A stretch of DNA of 36,186 nucleotides from Chthoniobacterales bacterium (GTDB lineage Bacteria > Verrucomicrobiota > Verrucomicrobiia > Chthoniobacterales > UBA10450): positions 1 to 36,186 of the forward strand of contig JACDGM010000046.1 in NCBI GenBank assembly GCA_013815325.1, read 5' to 3'. This document shows, one piece after another, positions 18,474-27,023 of the stretch (positions are counted from its first letter, which is position 1; the number at the start of each line of letters is the position of its first letter). Below the pieces are notes generated by a model that ran no database searches, was not told where the DNA came from, and was given only the letters and a program-made list of their open reading frames with translations. A program made the position numbers and the translations under genes.

Positions 18474-19220
18474 ATGAGACCTATGGACCGCCGCCGCCGG
18501 CCTTTTGTGGCCGTGACCTTTGCCATGACCGTGGATGGCAAAATTACGACGCGCGCTTTTTCGCCGGTGGATTTCACCTCGCGCGAAGATAAGCGCCACC
18601 TCCTGCGCCAGCGCTCGTTAGGCGATGCCGTCCTTATCGGCAAGAGTACGCTCGCACGCGACAACGTCCGGCTCGGCCTACCCGACCCGAAAATGCGCGC
18701 GGAGCGCGAAGAGCGCGGCCAACCGCCTTACCCATTGCGCGTCATTGTTTCCAACGAAGGCCGTATTGATCCAGCGCTTAACATTTTCCAGACCGGCTTC
18801 TCGCCCATCGTGATCTTCTCGACCACGCGCATGCCGCGCAAATATCAGATCGCGTTGCGCGAGAAAGCGACCCTGCGCTTGAGCGACGCCCGCAGTGTGG
18901 ATCTGCAGTGGATGCTCTCGCAGTTGCAGAGCGAGTACGGCGTGCGGCGGGTCGCTTGCGAAGGAGGCGCCGAGCTCTTTCGCAGCCTGCTTGAGTTACG
19001 GCTGGTCGATCAACTCAACCTGACCATCGCGCCCTACATCTTTGGCGGCAAAAAGGCGCCCACTTTGACGGGGCGGGACCCCGCTTTCCTGCCCGCCAGC
19101 GTGCGCTGTTCCTTAGTCGAGATGCGGACGATCGAGGAAGAATGTTTCCTCCAATACCGGCTCCGATATGCCCCTAACGATTTGCGGCCTGGAGGGACGG
19201 GCAGGTCCCGTGCACTTTAG
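18474..19220 (+). CDS. RibD C-terminal-domain reductase (dihydrofolate-reductase fold)
   Basis: 248 residues comprising only the reductase half of RibD; the deaminase half is absent. Motifs: FVAVTFAMTVDGKITTR (about 11-27), SLGDAVLIGKSTLARDNVRL (about 48-67, NADPH-binding region), VRRVACEGGAELFRSLLELRLVDQLNLTIAP (spanning about 157-187). It could act in riboflavin synthesis (5-amino-6-ribosylaminouracil phosphate reduction) or on another pterin-like substrate. The ATG at 18483 is an alternative start. The last 17 residues are encoded by an octamer copy (19173) and the left arm of an inverted repeat, so the C-terminus is probably an accretion. A degenerate copy of its 3' part lies at 21379-21490. 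Confidence 0.88.
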   Translation: MRPMDRRRRPFVAVTFAMTVDGKITTRAFSPVDFTSREDKRHLLRQRSLGDAVLIGKSTLARDNVRLGLPDPKMRAEREERGQPPYPLRVIVSNEGRIDPALNIFQTGFSPIVIFSTTRMPRKYQIALREKATLRLSDARSVDLQWMLSQLQSEYGVRRVACEGGAELFRSLLELRLVDQLNLTIAPYIFGGKKAPTLTGRDPAFLPASVRCSLVEMRTIEEECFLQYRLRYAPNDLRPGGTGRSRAL

Positions 19221-19243
19221 AACGATCGGGATCGGTCCCTCCA
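19190..19243. repeat. Inverted repeat overlapping the end of the RibD-like gene
   Basis: TGGAGGGAC (19190-19198) is the perfect complement of GTCCCTCCA (19235-19243), with further pairing GGTCCCG/CGGGATC inside. The left arm is translated as the tail of the reductase. The gap to 19325 holds nothing else recognised. Confidence 0.65.
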
Positions 19244-19325
19244 GCGTGCGACCCTGATGCAACTTTTTTGAGAAACTTGAAGTATCGCGATCGGTCTTGG
19301 CGACCAGACTGATAGGGAGCGGGCG

Positions 19326-20090
19326 GTGAGATCGCAAGCTCCGAGAACGAGTCTTTCTTCTGGCCGTAGCAAAATGATTTCATGCCTGCCGTTCGCCCTT
19401 TCCGAAGAGCGCACCGGCGTTGTGTCTCCCTATGAGGCGGAGCGGGAACATCGCGACGCCGCTGGTTATTTAGCCGGAGCGGAGAGCCGGCCGCTGGGAG
19501 ACCGGTCGCGCCTCGAAGAAATCGAAGTGCTCGGCCGAAGCTGCCGTGAGGGTGATGCCTTGGCTTGGGATGCACTTTTCTCCACGGCGTGGCCGGTGCT
19601 GGTGACTTTCGTGCATCGCCTCTACCGCTCGTTCGCTGAGCAAGACGCAGAAGATATCGCGCAGGTCTCGCTGGAAGCCGCGATCAAAGGCATCCGCACA
19701 TTTAGCGGTAAAGGGTCGTTCCGCGGATGGCTCTTCGGGATCGCGGCGAAGCAAGCGGCCACCTTTCATCGCACGCGATCGGCCCGAAAACGGGGCGCCG
19801 GGCTGCTCGTTTCTCTCCATGATGCAATTGATCCGAGCGATGACGCCAAATCTCCCGCAGACGTTTCCGCAGCAAGCGATCGGGCTGGAATTTTGCACCG
19901 GGCATTGGGCGAATTGGATGAGGAGAATCGCGATCTGGTGCACTTGCACTTCTTCGGCGAACTCACTTTCAAAGAAATCGCCGCCGTCCGGAGGATGAAC
20001 GCGAAGACCGTTTGCACTCGCCTAACGAGATGCAAGGAAAGGCTGCTCGTCATCCTGGCCCGCTCCAACCTGACGAATGCCGATGGATGA
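19326..20090 (+). CDS. RNA polymerase sigma factor, ECF/sigma-70 family
   Basis: 254 residues. Sigma region 2 is at about 75-145 (AWDALFSTAWPVLVTFVHRLYRSFAEQDAEDIAQVSLEAAIK, with the core-binding DAEDIAQ segment, then FRGWLFGIAAKQAATFHR). Sigma region 4 is at about 190-245 (ALGELDEENRDLVHLHFFGELTFKEIAAVRRMNAKTVCTRLTRCKERL), a helix-turn-helix for -35 recognition. The N-terminal 60 residues are atypical; an in-frame ATG at 19374 is an alternative start. Its stop overlaps the next gene, a single-TM protein in the usual place of an anti-sigma factor. An exact octamer (20021) encodes Leu-Thr inside the region 4 helix-turn-helix. Confidence 0.9.
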   Translation: MRSQAPRTSLSSGRSKMISCLPFALSEERTGVVSPYEAEREHRDAAGYLAGAESRPLGDRSRLEEIEVLGRSCREGDALAWDALFSTAWPVLVTFVHRLYRSFAEQDAEDIAQVSLEAAIKGIRTFSGKGSFRGWLFGIAAKQAATFHRTRSARKRGAGLLVSLHDAIDPSDDAKSPADVSAASDRAGILHRALGELDEENRDLVHLHFFGELTFKEIAAVRRMNAKTVCTRLTRCKERLLVILARSNLTNADG

Positions 20091-20700
20091 GTTAAAGCAA
20101 ACTAATGAATGGAGCCTGGCCCTACGCCGGATCTCGCGGCAGCGCGACCGGTTGCTTGAGAGCGAACCGGCGATCTCGCCCGCACGGCGCGCAGCCTTGG
20201 GCGTTGTGCTGGCGCGGGAATTTCCGGGGAAGGCGGCGTTACAGGAGACGACTGCGCGACGCGATCAATTGCTGGTGGATTTTCCGCGCGAAGTTCCATG
20301 CTCCCTTGCGCGCGATTTGCGCCGCAGACTAACGAGCGACCGACGAAGTGAGGGAAGAGGCTGGCCGTGGCCCAACTTGTTGACGCGCCCATTGCTCGCC
20401 GCCGCCTGTCTGATCGCCGGTCTCGGGGTCGTCCTTTTTGGAAAGTGGGAAATTCTTCCAAGTCATCGGCGACACGAATTGCTGGCGCAGCGGCCAATCG
20501 AGCGGACCTCGCAGCCGCCAGCTTCGCGCAATCACCTAAGCCTGCGGATGAGCGCGGCCGAGCTGACCGCTTTGCGCGCAACTTTTCTCGCGGCTAATCG
20601 GGCCTCTTTCAACGAAGACCCGGCAGCGCCCACCCGCCTGCGCCTTGATCTCCCGGTGCGAGCGCTTCTTGGCGACGATGGGATCGCCAGCCCGCCATGA
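20077..20700 (+). CDS. Single-pass membrane protein, possible anti-sigma factor
   Basis: 207 residues: an Arg-rich cytoplasmic N-terminal half with no zinc-binding anti-sigma motif, one TM segment (about 105-124, LLAAACLIAGLGVVLF) and a periplasmic C-terminal half. The start codon lies inside the sigma factor gene (overlap 14 bases; alternative ATG at 20083) and the stop overlaps the next gene by four, so the three are a coupled operon. Position suggests sigma-factor control; the sequence does not match a family I can name. One variant octamer (20328). Confidence 0.55.
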   Translation: MPMDELKQTNEWSLALRRISRQRDRLLESEPAISPARRAALGVVLAREFPGKAALQETTARRDQLLVDFPREVPCSLARDLRRRLTSDRRSEGRGWPWPNLLTRPLLAAACLIAGLGVVLFGKWEILPSHRRHELLAQRPIERTSQPPASRNHLSLRMSAAELTALRATFLAANRASFNEDPAAPTRLRLDLPVRALLGDDGIASPP

Positions 20701-21365
20701 TGTTCCCGAAGATTATCGAGATCGGATTGCTCGTGCTCTTTGTGACCAGTTTTGGTGCCGGGGAGACGCAGGCGCAGCTGAAAATAGGCACCGTCGATGT
20801 CAATCGCGTCTTCAAGAGCTATGGCAAAACGAAGGGCGCCGAGGCGAAATTGAACGCGGCGAAAACCGCCGCAACCAAAGAATTCAACGACCGGGCTGAC
20901 GCCTACAAAAAGGCCGTCGAGGAGATCAATCGGATCAACATGCAGATTGACCAACCCGCTTTAAGCGCGGAGGCGAAAGCGGCAAAAGCAAAAGAACGCG
21001 ACGAGAAAATCGCGGAGATAAAGAATCTGGAGCGCGAGATTACCGAGTTTCGGCAGACGCGCGAACAGCAGCTTCAGCAGGAAATGCTGCGGATGAAGGA
21101 AGAGATCGTGCGGGAGATTACTGGTGCCGCCCTGGAGCTCATAAAAGCAAAGAAGATGGATGTCGTGTTCGACAAGTCCGGGGCGACTTTCAATGGTTTC
21201 TCGCCTCTCCTCTTCTCGCGCGAGAGCGACGACTTCACCGACGATGTCATCGCAGCATTAAAAAAAACGGATCACTCCGGGAGCATGAGCAAGGGGGAGG
21301 ATGTGATCGCCAGCCCTGCTATGTCCGCTCGCCCGTTCCCCGCGAAGAGCACGCCGAATCCGTAA
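20697..21365 (+). CDS. OmpH/Skp-like periplasmic chaperone
   Basis: 222 residues. A signal peptide (about 1-27, ending in a Gln/Ala-rich ETQAQ site) precedes IGTVDVNRVFKSYGKTK, the conserved Skp start, then a long coiled coil (about 50-160, rich in Lys/Glu/Ala, with TREQQLQQEMLRMKEEIVREI) and a short C-terminal beta segment KKMDVVFDKSG. Skp holds unfolded outer-membrane proteins in the periplasm. The extra 35-residue tail (MSKGEDVIASPAMSARPFP...) is not typical. It overlaps the upstream membrane-protein gene by four bases, linking envelope maintenance to the sigma factor. Confidence 0.85.
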   Translation: MMFPKIIEIGLLVLFVTSFGAGETQAQLKIGTVDVNRVFKSYGKTKGAEAKLNAAKTAATKEFNDRADAYKKAVEEINRINMQIDQPALSAEAKAAKAKERDEKIAEIKNLEREITEFRQTREQQLQQEMLRMKEEIVREITGAALELIKAKKMDVVFDKSGATFNGFSPLLFSRESDDFTDDVIAALKKTDHSGSMSKGEDVIASPAMSARPFPAKSTPNP

Positions 21366-21378
21366 AGCACTGTCGTGG

Positions 21379-21490
21379 CAGAGCGAGTGGGTGCGGCGCG
21401 TTGCTTGCGAAGCCCGCGCGGAACTTTTTCGCGGATTGCGCGAGTTATAACTGCTCGACAGTTAACCTGACGGTTGCTCCTTACATTGTG
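21379..21490 (+). pseudogene. Degenerate fragment of the RibD-like reductase gene
   Basis: Read in frame from 21379 this gives QSE-VRRVACEARAELFRGLREL then TAA, and after further changes NLTVAPYIV. This matches the neighbouring reductase segment QSEYGVRRVACEGGAELFR through NLTIAPYI (gene at 18474, matching bases about 18930-19040), including GTTGCTTGCGAA-like DNA identity. Two stops and a frameshift disrupt it. It lies about 2.4 kb downstream of the intact gene, with the sigma-Skp operon between. It is a relic of a duplicate or of an older paralogue. Confidence 0.75.
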
Positions 21491-21549
21491 CGCTCGCGCC
21501 CCCTGCTTTTCTCTAGTCAGGAGCGCGCCGGGTTGAGACAATCGGGGAC

Positions 21550-22884
21550 ATGAAAACAACCCACTTAGTCCTCCTCTCCATTATGACCTGTGCCGCTACT
21601 GCCTTTGCCGTCGATCCGCCGCCGGATGGCGGTTATCCCGGAGGGAAATACCGCTGAAGGTGAGGATGCGCTTTTCAATGGCAGGAGTGACGCGGGCGAC
21701 AATACCGCCCTTGGGTTTCCATGCGCTTTATGCCAACGCCGGCGCCTTTGATAACACTGGCACCGGTTCTCAAGCTCTCGCGAGTAACATCGGTGGCTTG
21801 GATAATACCGCGACCGGCAACGACGCGCTCTTCATGAATACAGACGGAGACTTCAACACCGCCACCGGGAGCAGCGCCCTCTTCAACAACCTCACCGGCG
21901 ATTCTAATACCGCCACCGGAGCAGCTGCTCTCTTCGAGCACGTAAGCGGAAATTACAATACCGCGACTGGTTATTTTGCAATAGTCAACGGCGCGAAGGG
22001 AGAATTGAATACCGCAACCGGTTTTGCTGCTCTGGCTGGCTCCGAGGGCAATTTCAACACCGCTTGCGGCGCGCAAGCGCTCTTGAATAACTTTACCGGC
22101 AACAACAACACGGCGACCGGCTATGACGCCCTCGATCTGAATGTCGGCGGTAGCAACAATACCGCCGTCGGCGTCAAGGCTCTGGCTAAGAACGGCGCGG
22201 GTAACTCCAACGTCGCACTGGGTTACTTTGCAGGCTACAACCTTACCACCGGCAGCGATAATATCGACATCAGCAATCGCGCCGAGAAGGGTGAGTCCGC
22301 CACCATCCGGATCGGCAAACAAAGAACCCAAACAGCGACCTACATCGCCGGCATCATGGGCGCGACCGTCGCCGAAGGAGTTAGCGTGGTTGTCGGTTCC
22401 GACGGGCACCTCGGAACGATGACTTTCTCCGCGCGGCTACAAGAAAGCCATCCAGCCGATGGCGGCTGCGAGTGAGGCGATCCTCGCACTGAAGCCGGTG
22501 ACTTTCCGCTACAAAGAAGACTTGGATCCAGCAGGCACCGCGCAGTTTGGCCTGGTGGCGGAGGAGGTGGCGAGAATCGATCCTGATTTGGTCGGGCGCG
22601 ACGAGCAGGGTAAGCCTTACACCGTCCGCTACGAAGCAGTAAACGCGATGTTGCTCAACGAGTTTCTCAAGGAGCACCGCAAGGTAGAAAAGATGGAAAC
22701 GCGAATGGCAGAGGAACGCAAGAAGTTTGAATCAGCTCTCGTCCAGCAGCAAAAGCAAATCGCTGGTCTGACCATCGGGCTGAAGGAGCAGGCGGCGCAG
22801 CTTCGAAAAATAAATTCGCAACCACACCTGGCTCAACAGCCGCAGCTGGTTTCGAACACTAAACAGCATGGGCAGACTAACTAA
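21550..22884 (+). pseudogene. Peptidase-S74-type surface protein with three frameshifts
   Basis: A signal peptide (ATG 21550, LLSIMTCAATAFA) leads to VDPPPDGGYPGG. A frameshift near 21650 (TGA at 21655) passes to NTAEGEDALFNG, and another near 21715 to LGFHALYANAG. The repeat region then has about ten units of the type NTATGxxALxxN/NTAxG (21740-22230), like beta-helical trimeric adhesin or tail-fibre heads. A third frameshift near 22440 leads to YKKAIQPMAAASEAILALKPV and the intramolecular chaperone domain QFGLVAEEVARIDPDLVGRD, then VNAMLLNEFLKEHRKVEK and a coiled-coil tail. With three shifts it cannot be made as one chain unless bases are misread. No exact octamer copies lie in it. Confidence 0.8.
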
Positions 22885-22924
22885 AACTGAATCACAAACA
22901 ACCCCAGGAAGGAAAAGTCGACTA

Positions 22925-23007
22925 ATGAAATACCTGTCTTATCATCACCGCCTGCCTCGCGCGCGCGCCTGCCGCGTACGCAGTCGACCCGCCTCCTGAT
23001 CGCCGGC
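22925..23007 (+). pseudogene. 5' fragment of a second S74-family gene
   Basis: ATG at 22925, then with one frameshift a signal-peptide reading LIITACLARAPAAYA followed by VDPPPDRR, the same VDPPPD junction that follows the signal peptide of the upstream S74 gene. Nothing of the repeat or chaperone domains follows. It is therefore the start of a paralogue, truncated within 85 bases. Confidence 0.65.
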
Positions 23008-23062
23008 GAGAGAAAAGCGATCAGGAAATTGAGCAGGCACATACTCTGCCCGACGCTGCCGG

Positions 23063-23854
23063 ATGCCGGCATTGCGCGACTTCACTGAATCGGTCGCGAT
23101 CCTCGTCTCGAGCTGCGACGCTTTCTTCGATGCCTGGAAACCGTTCACGGAGTTCTTCGAGAAATTCTGGAGCGAATGTCCGCTCGAGGTTTTTCTCCTA
23201 GCGAATGAACTTTCTCTGCGCTCGAAGCGGCTGCATCCGATCGCTGTGGGCAAGGATCGGGGCTGGTCGAGCAACCTGCTCGCGGCGCTGGAGCGAATCC
23301 CGCAGCCCTACATCCTTTATTTTCAGGAGGATTATTTCCTCACGTCGCCGGTTAAAGGAGAGCAGCTGGCGGAAGATTTTGCCCACGTAATCGAATCTGG
23401 TGCGGACTCGTTATGCTTCCGCGCCCGCTCACAACCCGACGCCGGTTTTCAGCCGCTCAACGAGCGCTTCGGAATTGTGCCGGCCGCTTCCGATGGACGC
23501 ACGCGTTGCCAGGTGACTCTCTGGAAGCGGAGCGCGCTGCAATCGATTTTGCGGAGCGACGAGACTGCGTGGAATTTTGAAGCGCGCGGCAGCGCCCGCA
23601 CGCAAGAAATGCGAATCCTTTCCTATCTCGGTCGCCAAAACACACCTATTCCCTATCTCATGTCAGCGATCTCGCGCAGCCTCTGGATGCCCGAGGCAAT
23701 CGCGCTGTGCCGCGAACACGGAGTAGCGATCGATCCATTTTTCCGCCCGCTCTTTTCGAAGCAACCCTGGCAGCGGCGGCTGCGGCGCGCGCTCGGCCGT
23801 GTTCGCCTGCAACGCGCCTTGCGCAGACAGGCGCGCGGCATCATGGAGCTGTGA
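23063..23854 (+). CDS. Putative glycosyltransferase-like protein
   Basis: 263 residues. The N-terminal VAILVSSCDAFFDAWKPFTEFF and LEVFLLANEL strands, the KDRGWSSNLLAALERI segment and YILYFQEDYFLT resemble the nucleotide-sugar-binding half of GT-A folds, with Glu-Asp in the position of a DxD metal motif. The C-terminal part is basic (RRLRRALGRVRLQRALRRQARG), suggesting peripheral membrane contact. It ends three bases before the sulfotransferase gene, so the two probably act on the same surface glycan. The fold assignment is by resemblance; substrate unknown. Confidence 0.5.
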   Translation: MPALRDFTESVAILVSSCDAFFDAWKPFTEFFEKFWSECPLEVFLLANELSLRSKRLHPIAVGKDRGWSSNLLAALERIPQPYILYFQEDYFLTSPVKGEQLAEDFAHVIESGADSLCFRARSQPDAGFQPLNERFGIVPAASDGRTRCQVTLWKRSALQSILRSDETAWNFEARGSARTQEMRILSYLGRQNTPIPYLMSAISRSLWMPEAIALCREHGVAIDPFFRPLFSKQPWQRRLRRALGRVRLQRALRRQARGIMEL

Positions 23855-23857
23855 AGC

Positions 23858-24667
23858 ATGCGACTCGCGAGGTGGAATCTGAGCAGCCGCGCCCGCCAGC
23901 TTTCCGGCGGGGACGCGCTCGTGGTTTCGATTCCGAAAAGCGGGCGGACATGGGTGCGCACGTTTCTCTGCGCCTACTTTTGTAAAAAAATTGGCCGGCC
24001 TTTTACTCTGCATCCGGAGCAGTATCAAGGCGTGCCGCGCGTGATCTACACGCACGATTTTTTCGAGGAAAGGACGAAGGCCGACCGCTGGGATAAGTTG
24101 CGCGGTAAATATCTCATCCCGCAAAGCGAGCGCGCCCGCCGGTCGATCATTCTCCTGGCGCGCGACCCGCGCGACGCATTTGTTTCGCTTTACCTACAGC
24201 TGACCCGCCGGACAAGGGAAACGCCTAACGAGCTTAAGAAGAAATCCGCTACCGAGCTGCTGCGTGATCCCGCCTTTGGCATCATCTCAATGATCGAGGT
24301 GATGAACAGTTGGCTCGCGGAATGGTCCGGCCGCCGGAACTTTTTGCTCGTCCGCTATGAGACGCTCCGGGAGACGCCAGGAGAAGGCTTAGCGGAAATT
24401 CTTCATTTGTTAGGCGAAAGGCCCGTGACCGAAGAATCCTTCGCGCACGCGCTGGAGTTTTCCGCTTTCGAAAACATGAAAAAACTGGAGACCGCCGGCG
24501 CCTTCGCCTCGAAAATTCTGCGCGCGGGCGACCCACGCGATCCGGAATCTTTCAAAGTGCGCCGTGGGAAAATCGGCGGTTTCGCTGATTACCTCTCGCC
24601 CCACGATCAGGAATACGCCGCCGCCGCGATGGCGAAGCTGGATCCTCGCTTCGGTTACAGCTTGTAA
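23858..24667 (+). CDS. PAPS-dependent sulfotransferase
   Basis: 269 residues with the sulfotransferase fold. The 5'-phosphosulfate-binding loop is VVSIPKSGRTWVRTFL (about 22-37) and the 3'-phosphate-binding segment is IILLARDPRDAFVSLYLQ (about 96-113). A C-terminal FKVRRGKIGGFADYLSP (about 234-250) matches the family RKG..G.W motif. It transfers sulfate from PAPS to a hydroxyl or amine of a glycan, lipid or small molecule. It follows the glycosyltransferase-like gene by three bases and converges on the antiporter gene. An exact octamer (24224) encodes Pro-Asn-Glu. Confidence 0.88.
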   Translation: MRLARWNLSSRARQLSGGDALVVSIPKSGRTWVRTFLCAYFCKKIGRPFTLHPEQYQGVPRVIYTHDFFEERTKADRWDKLRGKYLIPQSERARRSIILLARDPRDAFVSLYLQLTRRTRETPNELKKKSATELLRDPAFGIISMIEVMNSWLAEWSGRRNFLLVRYETLRETPGEGLAEILHLLGERPVTEESFAHALEFSAFENMKKLETAGAFASKILRAGDPRDPESFKVRRGKIGGFADYLSPHDQEYAAAAMAKLDPRFGYSL

Positions 24668-24677
24668 ACGTCTCTCC

Positions 24678-25751
24678 TTATTTCGTGACGAAGAAGAACG
24701 CGATTCCCAGCACGACATATACTGCAAGTAGAAGCACGCCTTCGAACCAGGTCGTCTCGCCATCTTCCGCGATCGCATTGACCGCGAACGAAACCGCGGC
24801 GATCGCGATCAACTCCAGCGGATTGTCGAAGACCAGGTTCATCGGATGTCCCATGAAATGGGAAACGATCACGAGCACAGGCGCGACCAGCAAAGCCACC
24901 TGGATGGTTGAACCGACGGTAATACTGATGGCGAGACCCATCCGATCGCGCCGCGCGAAGTAAATCGCCGCCACATACTCCGCCGCGTTGCCCACCACCG
25001 CGAGGACGAAGACACCGAGGAAAAAGGTGGAAATGCCAAGGCGTGCGGAGGTCTGGTCGAGTGCGCCGGAGACGAGTTCGGCTTCCCATGCGGTCAAAGC
25101 GGTACCGGCGAGAAGCACGCCAAGCGATTGCCAAACAGGCCAGGCCGCATGCCCGGTTTCCGGGTCATCGTCCGCGAAAGCGAAGACATCCCGATGTGTG
25201 ACTAACGTGTAAAGGAGGTTGGCGAAATAAACCGCGATCAGCACGGCCGAGACCGCGAGGCTAAGCCGTTCGTCCAGCCGGGTCACGTCCGCCTGCGCGA
25301 AGAGGCCGCGTTCTGTGTAATCGAAGAGCGCCGGGACGAGGAGCGCGATCATGACAAGGATGAGCATGCTTGAAAGCAACCCGCCGCGCTCGCGCTTGAA
25401 GAATTGCCGCTCCCGCCCCCAACTCCCGGCAACGATGGCGAGGCCGAGCCCAAGCAAGCTGTTGCCAATGATCGAGCCGGTGATCTGTCCTTTAACCACG
25501 GTGGTCTCACCGGCGCACAAGACAAAGAGCGCCAGAATCAGCTCAGCGGTATTACCGAAAGTGACGTTGAGCAGCCCGCCGACCGCCGAGCCCGCGCGCT
25601 GGGCCAGTTGCTCGGTCGCGCGGCGAATCCATTCCGCCAGGGGGACGATGGCGAGAACCGCAGAAACAAAGGTCCAGAGCGGCCCGATGTGGAAGAAGTA
25701 ATGCAGCGCCAGTGCTAGCGGGACGAGAAGCAGCAGCCAATTAAAGATCAT
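24678..25751 (-). CDS. Calcium/proton antiporter (CaCA superfamily, Cax type)
   Basis: 357 residues, about 11 hydrophobic segments in two inverted halves. Each half has the ion-binding alpha-repeat: [16 protein letters not shown] (about 63-78) and [17 protein letters not shown] (about 250-266), with the catalytic Glu in GNTAE and GNAAE. The Cax subfamily exports Ca2+ or other divalent cations in exchange for protons. Convergent with the sulfotransferase gene, with only ten bases between stops. No exact octamer inside. Confidence 0.93.
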   Translation of the reverse strand: MIFNWLLLLVPLALALHYFFHIGPLWTFVSAVLAIVPLAEWIRRATEQLAQRAGSAVGGLLNVTFGNTAELILALFVLCAGETTVVKGQITGSIIGNSLLGLGLAIVAGSWGRERQFFKRERGGLLSSMLILVMIALLVPALFDYTERGLFAQADVTRLDERLSLAVSAVLIAVYFANLLYTLVTHRDVFAFADDDPETGHAAWPVWQSLGVLLAGTALTAWEAELVSGALDQTSARLGISTFFLGVFVLAVVGNAAEYVAAIYFARRDRMGLAISITVGSTIQVALLVAPVLVIVSHFMGHPMNLVFDNPLELIAIAAVSFAVNAIAEDGETTWFEGVLLLAVYVVLGIAFFFVTK

Positions 25752-25921
25752 GCAGTAACTTCAATTCGTGCCGCGGGCGCCGAGCGCGCCTCCGGCAGAC
25801 AATCAACTTCGCAACCTAACGAGCCTCGGATCACTTCAAGCGTGCCGCTCAACCTGAATCGTCCGGTGGTCTCGTCTTCATTTTTTCGTTCGCGGGGGCG
25901 GCGCTCGAAAGATGCCTGCCT

Positions 25922-26067
25922 GGGTAGCGCACGCGTCTCGCGTGCTGGCAACGGTGTTCCACCGTCGCGAACTTTCGTTACACGCCGTCATGCGGAATGC
26001 CTGCGCGTCCGGGAAAGTTCGTCGCCGCGGGACGCGTCGACCAGCACGCGGGACGCATGCGCTACCC
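25922..26067. repeat. 146-bp inverted-repeat element
   Basis: The outer arms GGGTAGCGCACGCGTCTCGC (starting 25922) and GCGGGACGCATGCGCTACCC (ending 26067) pair over 27 positions with two mismatches. Inner GCGAACTTTC and GAAAGTTCGT pair again, giving a long double-hairpin. It sits in the 366-base gap between the antiporter and the ThuA-like gene; the rest of the gap (25752-25921, 26068-26117) has octamers at 25815 and 26096 and no gene. It looks like a non-autonomous palindromic repeat; no terminal target duplication was evident by eye. Confidence 0.85.
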
Positions 26068-26117
26068 GGACGGGCTAAGTGAGACTCTGAATGCGCCTAA
26101 CGAATGAACATTGAGCC

Positions 26118-26903
26118 CTATCGAAAGCCCGTTTCGCCTTCCTTGTGTAAGCGCGGACCTTTTGCGACGAGTTTTTCGCGGGCTTTGCTGATTGGAATGT
26201 TGGGGCAACTGTCGATCCATGGTTGACCTTCGGGCGCGGCCCAGCGCACCGCGTTTCGCAACACCCGCCTAACGACCGGATTGAAATAGATCGGATAGCT
26301 CTCGTGACCGGGGCGGAAGTAGAAAATTTTCCCGTTGCCGCGTTTCCAGGTGCAGCCGCTGCGGAAGACTTCGCCGCCTTCAAACCAGGAGAGAAAAATA
26401 ATCTCGTCCGGAGTTGGAATGGCAAAGGGCTCTCCATACATCTCGCTGTTTTCGATCTCGAAAGAGCGCTCGATTCCGCGCGCGATCGGGTGACCGGGGT
26501 TGCAAACCCAAAGCCGCTCGCGCTCGCCGGCTTCCCGCCAGGTTAATGAGCAACTGGTGCCCATCAACCGTTTGAAGACCTTGGCGTAATGTGACGAGTG
26601 GAGCGCAATAAAACCCATTCCTTCCCAGACGCGGCGAAGCACGCGCTCGACGACCGCGTCCTTGACCTTGCCGTGGGCGGCGTGGCCCCACCAAACGAGA
26701 ACATCGGTGGCGGCCAGAACGCTTTTCGCTAGGCCGTGATAAGGCTCCTGCAAGGTGGCCGTGCCGACTTCGAGGCCGCGGTCTTCGCGCAGGCCGGCGG
26801 CGATGCAGTTGTGGATGCCGTTGGGATAAACCTGCGCCACGATCGGGTTTTCGCGCTCGTGCACATTCTCTCCCCAGACAGTGACGCGAATGCGCTCAGG
26901 CAT
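26118..26903 (-). CDS. ThuA-domain protein (trehalose-utilization type)
   Basis: 261 residues with the glutamine-amidotransferase-like ThuA fold: [30 protein letters not shown] (about 5-34), [18 protein letters not shown] (about 68-85), [20 protein letters not shown] (about 96-115), [10 protein letters not shown], and [28 protein letters not shown] (about 206-233). ThuA proteins occur in sugar catabolism; this one resembles the plain ThuA domain form. The amidotransferase nucleophile is not apparent in the usual place. Octamer copy at 26268 encodes Val-Arg in the C-terminal helix. Confidence 0.85.
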   Translation of the reverse strand: MPERIRVTVWGENVHERENPIVAQVYPNGIHNCIAAGLREDRGLEVGTATLQEPYHGLAKSVLAATDVLVWWGHAAHGKVKDAVVERVLRRVWEGMGFIALHSSHYAKVFKRLMGTSCSLTWREAGERERLWVCNPGHPIARGIERSFEIENSEMYGEPFAIPTPDEIIFLSWFEGGEVFRSGCTWKRGNGKIFYFRPGHESYPIYFNPVVRRVLRNAVRWAAPEGQPWIDSCPNIPISKAREKLVAKGPRLHKEGETGFR

Positions 26904-26916
26904 GGGAGAAGAAAGG

Positions 26917-27020
26917 ATGAATCAGGGACCCAGGAAAGCAGGAAATAAAATCCAGCAGCTAAATCAGTTCGCTTCTTTTTCCTGCTTTCCTGCTTATTCT
27001 CCGTTGTATTCCTGATTCAT
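26917..27020. repeat. Nested palindromic repeat upstream of the ThuA-like gene
   Basis: Outer arms ATGAATCAGG (26917-26926) and CCTGATTCAT (27011-27020) are perfect complements. Inner arms CAGGAAAGCAGGAAA (26931-26945) and TTTCCTGCTTTCCTG (26978-26992) are perfect over 15 bases. It fills the 120-base gap between the glycosylase and ThuA-like genes. Confidence 0.85.
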
Positions 27021-27023
27021 TGC

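Noticed and set aside
25922..26067. Insertion sequence
   Set aside because: No transposase ORF and no target duplication visible; a non-autonomous palindrome is the most I can support.
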